This document shows positions 8,920 to 17,283 of a stretch of 64,000 bases of DNA, one piece after another. The notes below the pieces were generated by a model that worked only from the letters and a program-made list of their open reading frames with translations, searched no databases and had not been told where the DNA came from. Both the position numbers and the translations under genes were made by a program. Within the stretch, counting starts at the first letter, position 1. Each line of letters starts with the position of its first letter. This stretch comes from JABDJL01 sp963664065 (GTDB lineage: Bacteria; Pseudomonadota; Gammaproteobacteria; Xanthomonadales; SZUA-36). Where the stretch lies: positions 682,001 to 746,000 of the forward strand of contig OY760942.1 in the NCBI GenBank assembly GCA_963664065.1. The letters are read 5' to 3'.

Positions 8920-9513
8920 ATGGGTATTATTGCGCAAGGAAAAGGCCTGTGGAATGCGTTGTTCACGCGTACCCAACGGCAGGTGCTGAGCCTGATGTTT
9001 GGCTTTCCTGATCGCAGTTTTTATGCCAACGAGATTGTAAGGCTGGCCGGTGTGGGAACCGGATCGGTGCAAAGAGAACTAGCACGGTTAAGCGGGTCAG
9101 GATTACTGATTGTCAGTCGTGTTGGTAATCAAAAACACTACCAGGCCAACCGGCAGTCCCCGATTTTCGCTGAACTTCACAGTATTGTGATAAAAACCTT
9201 TGGTGCGCTTGATCAGTTGCGATTAGCCCTGGGTGAATTGCCCGGGGAGATCGAACTCGCTTTGATTTACGGGCCGGGAGTTCGAATGGCTGCTCAGGAC
9301 TCCCCGGATATTCAAATGCTGCTGGTGTCAGATGATATCGATTACGCCGATGTGGTCAGTGGATTTACCGAAATGGAAAATCGAATCGGCCGGACCGTAC
9401 ACCCGGTTCTGCTGAAAACAAAAGAGTTTCAATCATTGATTGAAGAGGGGAATGAAGGTGTCACCGGCATCTTGCGTCAGCCTCGTATCCTCTTGAAAGG
9501 AGTTCTGGACTAA
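8920..9513 (+). CDS. Winged-helix regulator fused to a degenerate minimal nucleotidyltransferase domain
   Basis: From ATG 8920 (about 197 residues) the N-terminal half is a winged helix: ALFTRTQRQVLSLMFG, DRSFYANEIVRLAGVGTG, SVQRELARL, NQKHYQAN. The C-terminal half has the fold order of MNT-type nucleotidyltransferases. Family members I know read YGS...SDIDLM; here the site reads LIYGPGVRMAAQDSPDIQML, so the Ser and the second catalytic Asp are lost. Nucleotidyl transfer is therefore unlikely and the domain may only sense or bind. An upstream start at 8689 is possible but would add a tail without family support. The stop overlaps the convergent CtaA remnant by four bases. Targets unknown. Confidence 0.75.
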   Translation: MGIIAQGKGLWNALFTRTQRQVLSLMFGFPDRSFYANEIVRLAGVGTGSVQRELARLSGSGLLIVSRVGNQKHYQANRQSPIFAELHSIVIKTFGALDQLRLALGELPGEIELALIYGPGVRMAAQDSPDIQMLLVSDDIDYADVVSGFTEMENRIGRTVHPVLLKTKEFQSLIEEGNEGVTGILRQPRILLKGVLD

Positions 9514-10169
9514 TCGGGAACCCAGCGTACCCGGCTTAATGCCAGCAATTTCAGGAGTGCCAGCAATAACAAGCCTGCAACCCAGTTATGAGCAACCGCA
9601 ATTGTTATGGGAATTCCTCCCATGACTGACGCCACCCCAAGAGCGAACTCAATGGCCAGAATAAAAAGCGCGATAAGAGCTACTTTACGTGTTTCATAGG
9701 TACCGCGGATGCCCGCAATTGCGGCAATGAGAATAGCCAAAAAGGACAGTGCGGCGCCCCATCGGTGTGCCAGGTGAATTGCAATGCGTTCCGGCCCGCC
9801 TGTTGCTATGCCGGCGGATGTTACTTCTCTTGTAACATTCAATTTGAACGCGGAGTAGATGGTGCCATCCGGAAACCAGATCCCGTGACAATCGGGAAGG
9901 GTCTGGCAGGAGGCGGCTGCAAAATTAGCACTGGTCAGACCACCCAGGATGATTTGTAACCCGAGTAAAAACAGGGCTGCCAGAACGTGGGGGCGGATGT
10001 GTTCAATCCGGGTTTGAGTATGGTTCGCCGAGCCCGGTTCATGACGAAACACCAGCCATCCCAATAAGCCCAGCATGGTAAATCCACCCAGCATGTTTCC
10101 CATCACGATGGCAGACCCGTGCAAGCCGCCGGAACGAATTCCGATCAGGGCCACGATGAACTCAGTCAC
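9510..10169 (-). pseudogene. ctaA: CtaA/COX15 heme A synthase, 5'-truncated
   Basis: About 219 residues, matching the second part of heme A synthase (normally about 330-350). It has several membrane helices, LQIILGGLTSANFAA, SCQTLPDC (extracytoplasmic Cys loop), LAHRWGAALSF and VAHNWVAGLLLLALL with conserved heme-ligand-type His. The N-terminal half, with its own His ligands and Glu, is missing. The frame begins at 10169, where the KAP NTPase sequence takes over on the other strand. Intact CtaA makes heme A from heme O for cytochrome oxidase; this piece is probably not functional alone. No cox genes are nearby. Confidence 0.72.
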
Positions 10170-11884
10170 GATACGCTCAAGCTGCTGCCCTATGCTAGTG
10201 CGTTGGGGGACTTTATCCAGGAATGTGATACACCAATGACCATTGGAATCCAGGGAGACTGGGGTATCGGTAAAACCAGCCTGATGAACATGTTGCGCGG
10301 CACCGAGGATTCTCCGGAGTCAGGCTTGCTGGATCGTAGCGCCTGTATGATTGTCAATTTTGAAACCTGGCTGTATTCGCAGTTCAACCAGGGAAAGAAA
10401 CTGTCCATTGCATGCATGCATTGACCGGGAAAATTGGTGAGGTTCTGAGCCTGGCAGAGGACCTGGACGTTACTGCCATAAGCGCATTGGTGAATACCGC
10501 CAGATCAAAGCTGGAATCCGTGCTGTCCAATATCCCGGAAGGCCTGAATGACGCAAAAGTTAAGGGTGGTTTCGAAGATGTCTCTGCAAAGATGATCCGG
10601 TTCCGACATGAATTTGAGTCCCTTGTAAAGTTGTGGGTGGACGCAAACCCAAGTCATAGAGTTGTCATATTCGTGGACGACCTGGACCGGATTCCTCCGC
10701 TTGAAACTTTACAATTGCTTGAGGCATTCAAGATTTTCATCGATGTCACAGGCTGCGTCTTCGTGCTGGCCGTGGACTACGAGGTCGTTCAACAGGGGAT
10801 GGCGGAAAAACTGGGCCGCGATATCCAGAAAACCAACGGCAAGGCGTTCTACGACAAGATTATCCAGCTACCCTTTGTCATGCCTACGTCTTCATACCGT
10901 CTCGATGATTACATTGTGGGCTTGGTGTCCCGTGCAGGTTTTCCCCATTGCGATGATAAGGCTGAGGATTCCGAAATCAGTGCCTTTTTTGTCGATATCA
11001 CTTTGTGCACCGTCGGCAGGAACCCGCGCAACATTAAACGAGTGATGAATTATGCAAACCTGCTGGAAAGAATCCGCCGACAGGAAGGCGGGCAGTCAAA
11101 CCCGCGTGAAGCGAAAATCCTTTACGCCCTGATCTGCATGCAGATTGCCTGGCCCGAATTGTTTGTCCATTTTGCCAACGATCCGACAGTGGATACGGTA
11201 ACCAGCATGGAAAACTGGGACTATCTTGACAGACTGCCGGACGCTCAGCCCTTAATGGACAGAATGTCCGACAAGGAAAAATTCAAAAATGATGTCGCAA
11301 CATTTTTTGACACCCTGTTCAGCGTACTGGATGAAAATGATGACGGCCAGATAGATTCCAGTGAATTGGAGCCTGTTGTCGATGTCATGCTGCTCACGCG
11401 AATGACTGCAATTGAAGCGCAGGAACGACCGCGTGATTTCTTTATCAGGCGGGTTTGTGAAAACAATGAAGGCGGCAGCGCACTGGTAGATGCTTTCCTT
11501 GAAAACGTGTTCATGAAGTCGATCTGGTACCTCGGAAGCGAGTGTAGGTACCGCAAGTCAGGCGGTAGATTTGTCACGATCATTCACAACGGGAGGCAGT
11601 TAGGCTCGCTGGTCAGCCTGAAGAACAAGCCATTTGTTTTCCGCCTGACCATGTCACCCGAGAAAGTCTCGCAAGGTCTGAAGGAATACTGGAAGAGCAA
11701 GCACGCGGTGAAAAAGGAAGTGATAACACTCGCGTGCAGTATGTTTGACAAAGAAGCTTCGCTGACCGGGTTCGGGGACACCGTGATTGATTTTTCCAAG
11801 ATGACCAATATGCCGGCCAAGGACGCGATCGGCATGATGAATGCCTTGTTTCGGATTGTAACCGAAGACAAGACCAGGGCCTGA
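10119..11884 (+). pseudogene. KAP-family P-loop NTPase with EF-hand, frameshifted and 5'-truncated
   Basis: Two frames together encode one protein. 10119-10424 has the Walker A motif (IGIQGDWGIGKTSLMN) and NFETWLYSQFN; 10412-11884 has Walker B (VVIFVDDLDRIPP) and the typical KAP AFKIFIDVTGCVFVLAVDY. The switch lies at a GCAT triplet repeat (10410-10421): one more GCAT unit would restore a single frame reading through MHALTGK. At 11330-11365 there is a canonical EF-hand loop, DENDDGQIDSSE. The GTG at 10119 lies in CtaA antisense sequence, so the natural start seems lost. KAP NTPases are often found in phage defence and membrane-associated systems; the role here is unknown. No transmembrane insert is visible in the remaining sequence. 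Confidence 0.75.
11330..11365 (+). other. EF-hand calcium-binding loop inside the KAP NTPase
   Basis: The 12-residue loop DENDDGQIDSSE has Asp, Asn, Asp at positions 1, 3, 5, Gly at 6, Ile at 8 and Glu at 12, the full EF-hand consensus. It is flanked by a preceding helix (FFDTLFSVL) and a following helix (LEPVVDVMLL). Only one loop is seen. Confidence 0.8.
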
Positions 11885-11934
11885 TCAGGCATCGAGGTGT
11901 TTGAGCCCGAATTTTCTGGACTCCGCAAGGCAGT

Positions 11935-11965
11935 AAAAAAAAGCCCGGCGATTGCCGGGCTTTTC
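11935..11965. terminator. Bidirectional rho-independent terminator
   Basis: The perfect 9-bp stem AAGCCCGGC/GCCGGGCTT (11941-11949, 11954-11962) has a GATT loop, with an A-run before and a T-run after it. It separates the KAP gene from the convergent membrane protein gene and can serve both. Confidence 0.88.
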
Positions 11966-11983
11966 CGGAAAGTGTTCGCCGCG

Positions 11984-12439
11984 TCAATCCGATGCAAATT
12001 TACCGACAAACCAGCCCATGGCTGCACCGCCGGCGATGTAGTTGACAAACCCTTCAACTGACCACCAAACCCAGATTGTCTCAGGCAGGTTGAAGATACC
12101 GGACCATGCTGCTGCGGTTGATCCGTAAATCAGTGCCACTACAACACCAAACTTCACACCCTGTATCACGGCACTTCCATCAAATGCCGAACGGATGTTG
12201 TCGAAAATACCGGCCCACAGGAATGACATGAGCAGACCAACCGTGATCCAGCGCGGCATCAAAGCTGCCATGTTTGGCGGATCTTCATTCAATTCCGGTC
12301 TCCAGTATTCGGGGTTGGCTTTGTATAAGGGCTCCAGTACGCCTTCGTGGATTAATGGTCCGGCTGCCATGCTAATAATGAACATCGCTACATAGAACAC
12401 CAGGCCACCCAGGAAAATTACTTTCACATTGAATTTCAT
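11984..12439 (-). CDS. Four-helix inner-membrane protein of unknown function
   Basis: 151 residues from ATG 12439 (ribosome site GGGAG nine bases upstream); an upstream extension to 12475 is less likely. It has about four hydrophobic segments: residues 5-23, near 65-82, near 95-113 and 128-145. An extracytoplasmic-type loop lies between the first two (PLIHEGVLEPLYKAN, then YWRPELNEDPPNM). It ends GWFVGKFASD. I recall similar uncharacterised proteins but know no function. Monocistronic, with the terminator at 11935-11965 immediately downstream. Confidence 0.75.
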   Translation of the reverse strand: MKFNVKVIFLGGLVFYVAMFIISMAAGPLIHEGVLEPLYKANPEYWRPELNEDPPNMAALMPRWITVGLLMSFLWAGIFDNIRSAFDGSAVIQGVKFGVVVALIYGSTAAAWSGIFNLPETIWVWWSVEGFVNYIAGGAAMGWFVGKFASD

Positions 12440-12595
12440 TATCGAACTCCCGTTGTCGCGATGATAAGTACACATTATTCATTACACCACACAAGTATAT
12501 ATTGAATAGTAATTTTTGCAGCAGATGGTCAATTCAACGCATTAATCGCCCCGGTTGACCATTTGGGGCTGCCAGGAAAGCCAAACCGGGTCAGA

Positions 12596-13533
12596 ATGAG
12601 CTTCATGGATAACGGAATTCGACGAAGGTCATTGATCGGGGGAGTTGCCGGGCTCAGCAGCCTTTGCGTACTTTCACCCCTACTTGCGTCCGAAAAACCG
12701 CATGGCATCATTAAACGAGTGGTGCCGTCCACCGGCGTTGAGATTCCCGTGATAGGCCTCGGTAGTTGGCTGACTTTTGACGCTGGCGCTGTGCGGAGTA
12801 GGCGTGAAAATGTGTTACGGGTGATGCAGGCTTTTTTCGATCGTGGAGGCGGCATGATCGATTCCTCACCCATGTATTCATCTTCACAGGAGGTGATTGG
12901 TGCCGGCTTGAAACAGATCAGCAATACCGAAAACCTGTTTTCAGCAACCAAGGTCTGGATTCCGGGGAGGCGGACAGGTATTTGGCAAATGGAGGGCGCA
13001 CTGGACCATTGGGCCTGAAGGCTTTTGACCTTATCCATGTGCACAACCTGGTGGATTGGAAGACTCATCTGCCCTGGTTACGGCAGTGGAAACAGGCAGG
13101 AATCGTTCGCCATATTGGTGTCTCGACATCTCATGGTCGCAGACACGCAGAATTGCTTGGATTAATGTCTGGTGAGCCACTGGATTTCGTTCAATTTACC
13201 TACAATATGAATCACCGCGAAGCGGAGAACCGATTGCTCCCGATGGCAGCAGCCCGGGGTCTTGCTGTTGTTATTAACCGTCCGTTCGGCGGTGGTTCGC
13301 TATTCCGAAGAGTTCGAGGCAAACAGCTACCAGATTGGGCAAGCGGTATCGATTGTAAAAACTGGGCGCAGTTCTTTTTGAAGTTTATTGTTTCGCACCC
13401 TGCAGTCACCTGTGCGATACCGGCCACATCAAATGTTGACCATCTTCATGAGAACATGGGGGCATTGCACGGTGAACTGCCTGATGCAGCCATGCGTGCA
13501 GAAATGGCCGCTTATTTCAATCAATTGCAATAA
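12596..13533 (+). pseudogene. Tat-exported aldo/keto reductase, interrupted by one frameshift
   Basis: The first frame (to 13018) has a twin-arginine signal (RRRSLIGGVAGLSS), the AKR start IPVIGLGSWLTF, the catalytic Asp and Tyr (DSSPMYSSS) and Lys (FSATKVW). The second frame (up to 13533) gives the catalytic His region (FDLIHVHNLVDW) and the barrel C-terminus (VTCAIPATSNVDHL). The frames join near 13005-13010, where one added base gives a smooth LGLKAFDL. Together they make a normal exported AKR of about 310 residues, an NADPH-linked carbonyl reductase of unknown substrate. Start could also be ATG 12605. A sequence error is as likely as real decay. Confidence 0.8.
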
Positions 13534-13551
13534 CGGGTCATTACCAAGCCG

Positions 13552-13592
13552 AACAAAACAGCGCCAGCTTGAGCTTGAAGCAGGCGCTGTTC
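13552..13592 (-). terminator. Probable terminator of doxX
   Basis: Inverted repeat AACAGCGCC/GGCGCTGTT (13557-13565, 13583-13591) with a 17-base middle. On the minus strand it is followed by TTTTG, so it fits transcripts coming from the DoxX gene. It is also close to the end of the AKR gene. Confidence 0.6.
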
Positions 13593-13602
13593 CATAAGGT
13601 GA

Positions 13603-13995
13603 CTAATTTTTGGGGCTTGGCGCCAGTTTCCCGGGGGCCTCAAGAAACACCACGATTGCCGCAATAGTCAGGAATAGTGGGTATTCCCAGCCTCCATTGG
13701 CGTTTGAAAACACCCAGCCGTTTCCAAAATGCACCCAGGCCGCACCTAGCAGAACAGGTACCAGCAGTGCGGATACAGGACGCACAAATAGAGCCAGTAC
13801 CAGTAAGATGCCGCCGGCTATTTCGATAAAAGTCACCGGATATGCCAGCCAGCCAGGTAGACCGACAGATGCAAAAAAGCCCACTGAGCCGGGTAGGCCA
13901 AACACCAAAAGCTTCAAAAGCCCGTGTGCGATAAACATTAGGCCCAGCGAAATGCGAAGCACTGTATTACCTGTGTTTTGTGTTGATGTAGTCAT
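13603..13995 (-). CDS. DoxX family membrane protein
   Basis: 130 residues from ATG 13995, preceded by AGGAGAAAGA. It has four transmembrane helices: ISLGLMFIAHGLLKLL, then GWLAYPVTFIEIAGGILLVLALF, PVSALLVPVLLGAAW, and PLFLTIAAIVVFLE. The RISLGLMFIAHGLLKL start is typical of DoxX/TQO-related proteins. Members are linked to redox and thiol or quinone metabolism, but no exact reaction can be given. One TTAGAACTAA site lies 41 bases upstream of the start, and the MarR gene 67 bases further is the likely controller. Confidence 0.87.
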   Translation of the reverse strand: MTTSTQNTGNTVLRISLGLMFIAHGLLKLLVFGLPGSVGFFASVGLPGWLAYPVTFIEIAGGILLVLALFVRPVSALLVPVLLGAAWVHFGNGWVFSNANGGWEYPLFLTIAAIVVFLEAPGKLAPSPKN

Positions 13996-14035
13996 ATTCT
14001 TTCTCCTGTAAATGAACCTTGAATTTAAGTACTAA

Positions 14036-14045
14036 TTAGAACTAA
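14036..14045. promoter_or_regulatory. Operator-like TTAGAACTAA, doxX promoter
   Basis: Near-palindrome TTAG-AA-CTAA, identical to the two copies upstream of the marR-like gene. It lies 41 bases before the doxX start, where a repressor could block transcription. Binding by the adjacent MarR protein is inferred. Confidence 0.6.
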
Positions 14046-14061
14046 ATAGATAAAAAAACAC

Positions 14062-14514
14062 CTAGAATACAGAACGAATTTCACGCAAAAGCGTGGTTGC
14101 CTGCTGTTTTGTGGCGTGGTCAATACGATCAAACCTTGCTTTGATCCCGGCAATTTGTCTTGGGAAATGCTCTTCAAAAACAGCCTGGCCCCTGGCGGAC
14201 AGGGCGATTCGTACGCATCTTGCGTCGCTACTCATTCTTGAGCGTGTGACCAATTGTTTCTTGATCAACCGATCAATTACGCCGGTAAGCGTGCCCTTGG
14301 TGATCAGGGTACGTTCGCCAATCTCACCACAGGTCATTCTTTGTGTATTTCCCAGGGTAAAAATTACATCTGCCTGGCTCACGGTAAGGCCAGAACCGGA
14401 TTTACGCTGAAGTTCCGCATCGAATGAAGCAAAAGCCTGGTAAGCCCTGACCAATTCTCGCATCAGGGGCAGGAAATCTTGTTGTGATGCATTTTTTACA
14501 TTAATTTCTTTCAT
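14062..14514 (-). CDS. MarR family transcriptional regulator
   Basis: 150 residues from ATG 14514. It has the MarR winged helix: LTVSQADVIFTLG, then MTCGEIGERTLITKGTLTGVIDRLIKKQLVTR, and wing residues SSDARCVRIALSARG. It probably represses itself and doxX through TTAGAACTAA copies at 14530, 14553 and 14036. The ligand is unknown; no Cys is placed as in OhrR, though one Cys follows the HTH start. Gene order (marR then doxX, same strand) is a simple ligand-responsive unit. Confidence 0.88.
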   Translation of the reverse strand: MKEINVKNASQQDFLPLMRELVRAYQAFASFDAELQRKSGSGLTVSQADVIFTLGNTQRMTCGEIGERTLITKGTLTGVIDRLIKKQLVTRSRMSSDARCVRIALSARGQAVFEEHFPRQIAGIKARFDRIDHATKQQATTLLREIRSVF

Positions 14515-14529
14515 GCTATTTAATCCGTA

Positions 14530-14562
14530 TTAGAACTAAATAATAGTTTGTGTTAGAACTAA
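14530..14562. promoter_or_regulatory. Paired TTAGAACTAA operators upstream of marR
   Basis: Two exact copies at 14530-14539 and 14553-14562, start-to-start 23 bases, lie 16 and 39 bases upstream of the marR start. Together with 14036-14045 these are three identical decamers within 530 bases. Confidence 0.65.
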
Positions 14563-15421
14563 AGTCAAGACCCTCTTTAATCTGCTGGACCCTATCACTG
14601 TCCGCTTTGTCGCTACAGATGAAAGCTGTGCCGGAGTTTTGTGTTTTGAAGCCCCTGTTCAGGGCTTAAGGCTGGGGGGACTTTTCAATCCTGGTTCCAA
14701 TGGGTACCTGGCAAACATCCAGCACTTTGGGTGGCTTTCGGTGGAAGAAATCGTCCGTACGATTACGTCTTGCCTGCATGTATTTCCTGAACCCTGGGCT
14801 GTTCGTATCCATCACGTAGATTTCCTGCTGTTTATCCGTTGGCAAGTCACTGCCCAGGGTCATGCCAAGAATACGCGAGCGGTCTTCGTCACTTTCGATT
14901 ACGCCGTTATTTTCGGTTTTGCCGCGACGAATTCGCTGCACTACATCCATGCCGTGGACGACCCGGCCGAAAATTGTCAGGTTGCGATCCAGGTAGCGTG
15001 GCGCCTGGCCAATCACGATGTAAAAATCGGTGCTGCCGGAATCCGGCTCATTGTTACGCGCCATGGCAAGCACACCGGGACAATGCGTTAACCAGGTTTT
15101 CCTGTCATCTCTGGCCGCAGCGAAACCATCGATAAATCCTGTTTCTTGTGCATGAAGGTCATTGTGCTGAACGCTAGTCCAGTTAATCTCTTCAGACGGG
15201 CTAATTTCGAATTCAGCATCAAGCCTTGGTTGAGAATTGGGCAGCTTGATATCGCTTTCATCACCGCCCTGTGCCACGAAACCTTCGATGACCCGATAAA
15301 AACTTAGACTGCGATAAAAATTGTCTTTCACGAGTCTACTGAACTGCTCTACGGTTTTGGGCGCGAACTGGGGATTAAGCTCGAAAACCACTTCGCCTTC
15401 CCCGATCTGCATGTATACAGG

Positions 15422-15428
15422 CTCTTCC
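15422..15428. repeat. Target-site duplication, left copy (CTCTTCC)
   Basis: Matches 17171-17177. Joined through the deleted element, it restores the cyclophilin frame at the residues Glu-Glu. Confidence 0.8.
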
Positions 15429-15491
15429 CCGATTATCCCTTTGACTAACGTATTCAAATCGTGTACGATCTCCCTACATTAGGAGGACACG

Positions 15492-16349
15492 ATGAGCAAG
15501 CCACTGAGCATTCAGCAATTTTTTAAGCATTTCCCGAACGACGACACCTGCCTGCACCATCTGATGCTGAGCAAGTACGGCGAAACCCTTGATTGCCCGA
15601 AATGCGGCAAGCACGGCAAGGTTCACCGCATGAAGAAGGAGCCTGCTTACGAATGCCAGTGGTGCGGGTATCACCTTCACCCGATGGCGGGCACGATCTT
15701 CCACCGCTCTCACACGTCGTTGCAGAAGTGGTTCTACGCGATCTACCTCTTCACCACGACCCGGCATGGCGTGGCCGCCAAGGAATTGCAGCGCCAGTTG
15801 AGCGTGACCTACAAAACGGCGTGGCGCATGGCCCACCAGATCCGCAAGCTCATGGCGAAAGCCGACGGCGAGTGGCCGCTGGGCGGGACCGTCGAAGTGG
15901 ACGAAACCTACGTGGGCGGTAAGGTCAAGGGTAAGGGGCGGGGCTACCGGGGGAACAAGGCCGTGGTATTCGGCATGATGGAGCGGGACGGCGACGTGAT
16001 GACCAAGGTCGTCCCAAACGTCCGCAAAAAGACGCTCCAGCCGATCATCAAGGCGAATGTCGAAAAAGGTAGCACCGTGCATACCGACGAGCTTAAGTCT
16101 TACAACGGGCTTGAGAAGGCCGGATACGAGCATGAGACGGTCAATCACGGCGCTGGCGAATATGCGAAGAACGGTTGCCATGTCAACACGATGGAAGGCT
16201 ATTGGGCGCGGCTCAAGCTTTCGATTCGCGGGACGCACGTGCACGTTTCCCGGAAGCACCTTGAGAAGTACGTGAAGGAGTTCGAGTACCGCTACAACCG
16301 CCGCGAGAATCCCGAGCGGATGTTTGATCATCTGCTGGCAAGTCTTTAG
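15492..16349 (+). CDS. IS1595-family transposase (ISXO2-like)
   Basis: 285 residues from ATG 15492 with a strong AGGAGG site. An N-terminal zinc ribbon (CPKCGKHGKVHR, then CQWCG) precedes the DDE-type core: VEVDETYVGGK, STVHTDELKSYNG, and NTMEGYWARLKLSIRG. It ends in the RYNRR block (VKEFEYRYNRREN). All motifs expected for an active enzyme are present. The 3' end overlaps the convergent small passenger gene by about 137 bases. Confidence 0.95.
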   Translation: MSKPLSIQQFFKHFPNDDTCLHHLMLSKYGETLDCPKCGKHGKVHRMKKEPAYECQWCGYHLHPMAGTIFHRSHTSLQKWFYAIYLFTTTRHGVAAKELQRQLSVTYKTAWRMAHQIRKLMAKADGEWPLGGTVEVDETYVGGKVKGKGRGYRGNKAVVFGMMERDGDVMTKVVPNVRKKTLQPIIKANVEKGSTVHTDELKSYNGLEKAGYEHETVNHGAGEYAKNGCHVNTMEGYWARLKLSIRGTHVHVSRKHLEKYVKEFEYRYNRRENPERMFDHLLASL

Positions 16350-16470
16350 CGGCAAGATCCAGCACCTCCCAAAAGCGCGTATTCGGCGGGCACGGATGCT
16401 CCTTGGCGAACTGATCTAGCTTGCCCGTATTCCTGGCTTCTTCTAGGGAGAGATGCTTCCCGCGTGACAT
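16213..16470 (-). CDS. Small IS1595 passenger protein
   Basis: 85 residues from ATG 16470. The N-terminal half (MSRGKHLSLEEARNTGKLD, then QFAKEHP) is a pattern I associate with small genes next to ISXO2-like transposases. The C-terminal half is Ser/Arg/Gly rich and lies antisense to the transposase end, so the natural stop may vary. Its start shares a base with the stop of the upstream 207-residue gene (TGATG), so the two are translationally coupled. Function unknown. Confidence 0.55.
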   Translation of the reverse strand: MSRGKHLSLEEARNTGKLDQFAKEHPCPPNTRFWEVLDLAAKDLPADDQTSARDSRGGCSGTRTPSRTSQGASGKRARASRESKA

Positions 16471-17093
16471 CAGACAACCTCTCGCCTAAACGGCCATTGC
16501 AACTTAACGCGTTTCTTTTGTGGCCAACATAGAAAAACCTGAGAGCTATCTGCCTTTAGGTTGTAGTAAATTCTCCCTCCTCCTGTGGTTAGCATTCGTT
16601 TTGCCTTGTCGTTAGGGCTTAGTTTGATATAAAGAATTTCATTGTAGGTAAATGAGTGTCCCCGCCAATATTCGCTATCTATAGGCTCTATCACTCCGTC
16701 TCCTTCATCTGGGTTTTTCCTGGTTCCAAATATCTGGAGTTCCTCGCCCACGGCCTTTTCAATAATCCAATTCGTCGTAGCCTCAAGGGGGTGCGATAAA
16801 TTCGGGTCTTTGGTTGCTATCTTAAAAACATAATCAAAAATCGCGCAGAGCGAAGAATTTGGCTTTGGTCTGTCTCGATAGACTTTCACCTCTTTATGAA
16901 GGGTGGCAAACGACATGTACTGAGCCAAGACAAAGGCTCCGACCGCCAACAGGTACCAAACCCATGAAGGCACCGGCGCTTCCATCAACTCCATGTCCTT
17001 AGCCGCGCCCATGACACCGAAACATCCCCCGATAAGGAGTTGCCACCAGTACCGACACATGAGTTGTGCGTACTCGCGCAGCGCCGATCGCAC
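16470..17093 (-). CDS. Two-helix membrane protein, passenger gene of the IS1595 element
   Basis: 207 residues from 17093. Two hydrophobic segments (WWQLLIGGCFGVMGAA and VWYLLAVGAFVLAQYMSFA, about residues 15-32 and 44-63) precede a soluble region of about 140 residues with alternating charge. No known domain is recognised. It lies entirely within the element, between the transposase and the right inverted repeat, and is coupled to the small downstream gene. It may be a neutral cargo gene or give a benefit that keeps the element; neither can be told from sequence. Confidence 0.7.
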   Translation of the reverse strand: MRSALREYAQLMCRYWWQLLIGGCFGVMGAAKDMELMEAPVPSWVWYLLAVGAFVLAQYMSFATLHKEVKVYRDRPKPNSSLCAIFDYVFKIATKDPNLSHPLEATTNWIIEKAVGEELQIFGTRKNPDEGDGVIEPIDSEYWRGHSFTYNEILYIKLSPNDKAKRMLTTGGGRIYYNLKADSSQVFLCWPQKKRVKLQWPFRREVV

Positions 17094-17170
17094 AGAATTC
17101 CCCCGTTTGCATCTTTTGAGCTGCGCATCATGCCCGCCTCGAATACGTTAGTCAAGGGGATAATCGGGGT

Positions 17171-17177
17171 CTCTTCC
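17171..17177. repeat. Target-site duplication, right copy (CTCTTCC)
   Basis: Partner of 15422-15428 across the IS1595-family element; it encodes part of NPEE of the cyclophilin on the minus strand. Confidence 0.8.
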
Positions 17178-17283
17178 GGGTTCAATTGCCACCAAACGAG
17201 GTCATCCTGGGCGGCGACAGGCACGGCAAACCAAGTGCATATGGTCAACCCGAACAGGACCAGTGTTTGCTGTTTCCGGAGAT

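Larger units (their letters stand above)
15429..17170. mobile_element. IS1595-family (ISXO2-like) element with two passenger genes, about 1742 bp
   Basis: Its 29-bp terminal inverted repeats (15427-15455 and 17141-17169) differ at one position. A CTCTTCC direct repeat flanks it (15422-15428 and 17171-17177), with an imperfect eighth base consistent with the 8-bp duplication usual for this family. The repeats run a base or two into the duplication, so the outer edge is uncertain by 1-3 bases. It contains the transposase (plus strand) and two coupled minus-strand passenger genes. It lies inside the cyclophilin gene. Confidence 0.9.

Noticed and set aside
12563..12595. Upstream TTG start for the aldo/keto reductase
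   Set aside because: The residues before ATG 12596 do not fit a Tat signal and TTG starts are rarer.
15474..16355. 293-residue minus-strand frame across the IS1595 transposase
   Set aside because: It lies wholly antisense to a clear transposase and has no domain features; it is a codon-bias shadow.
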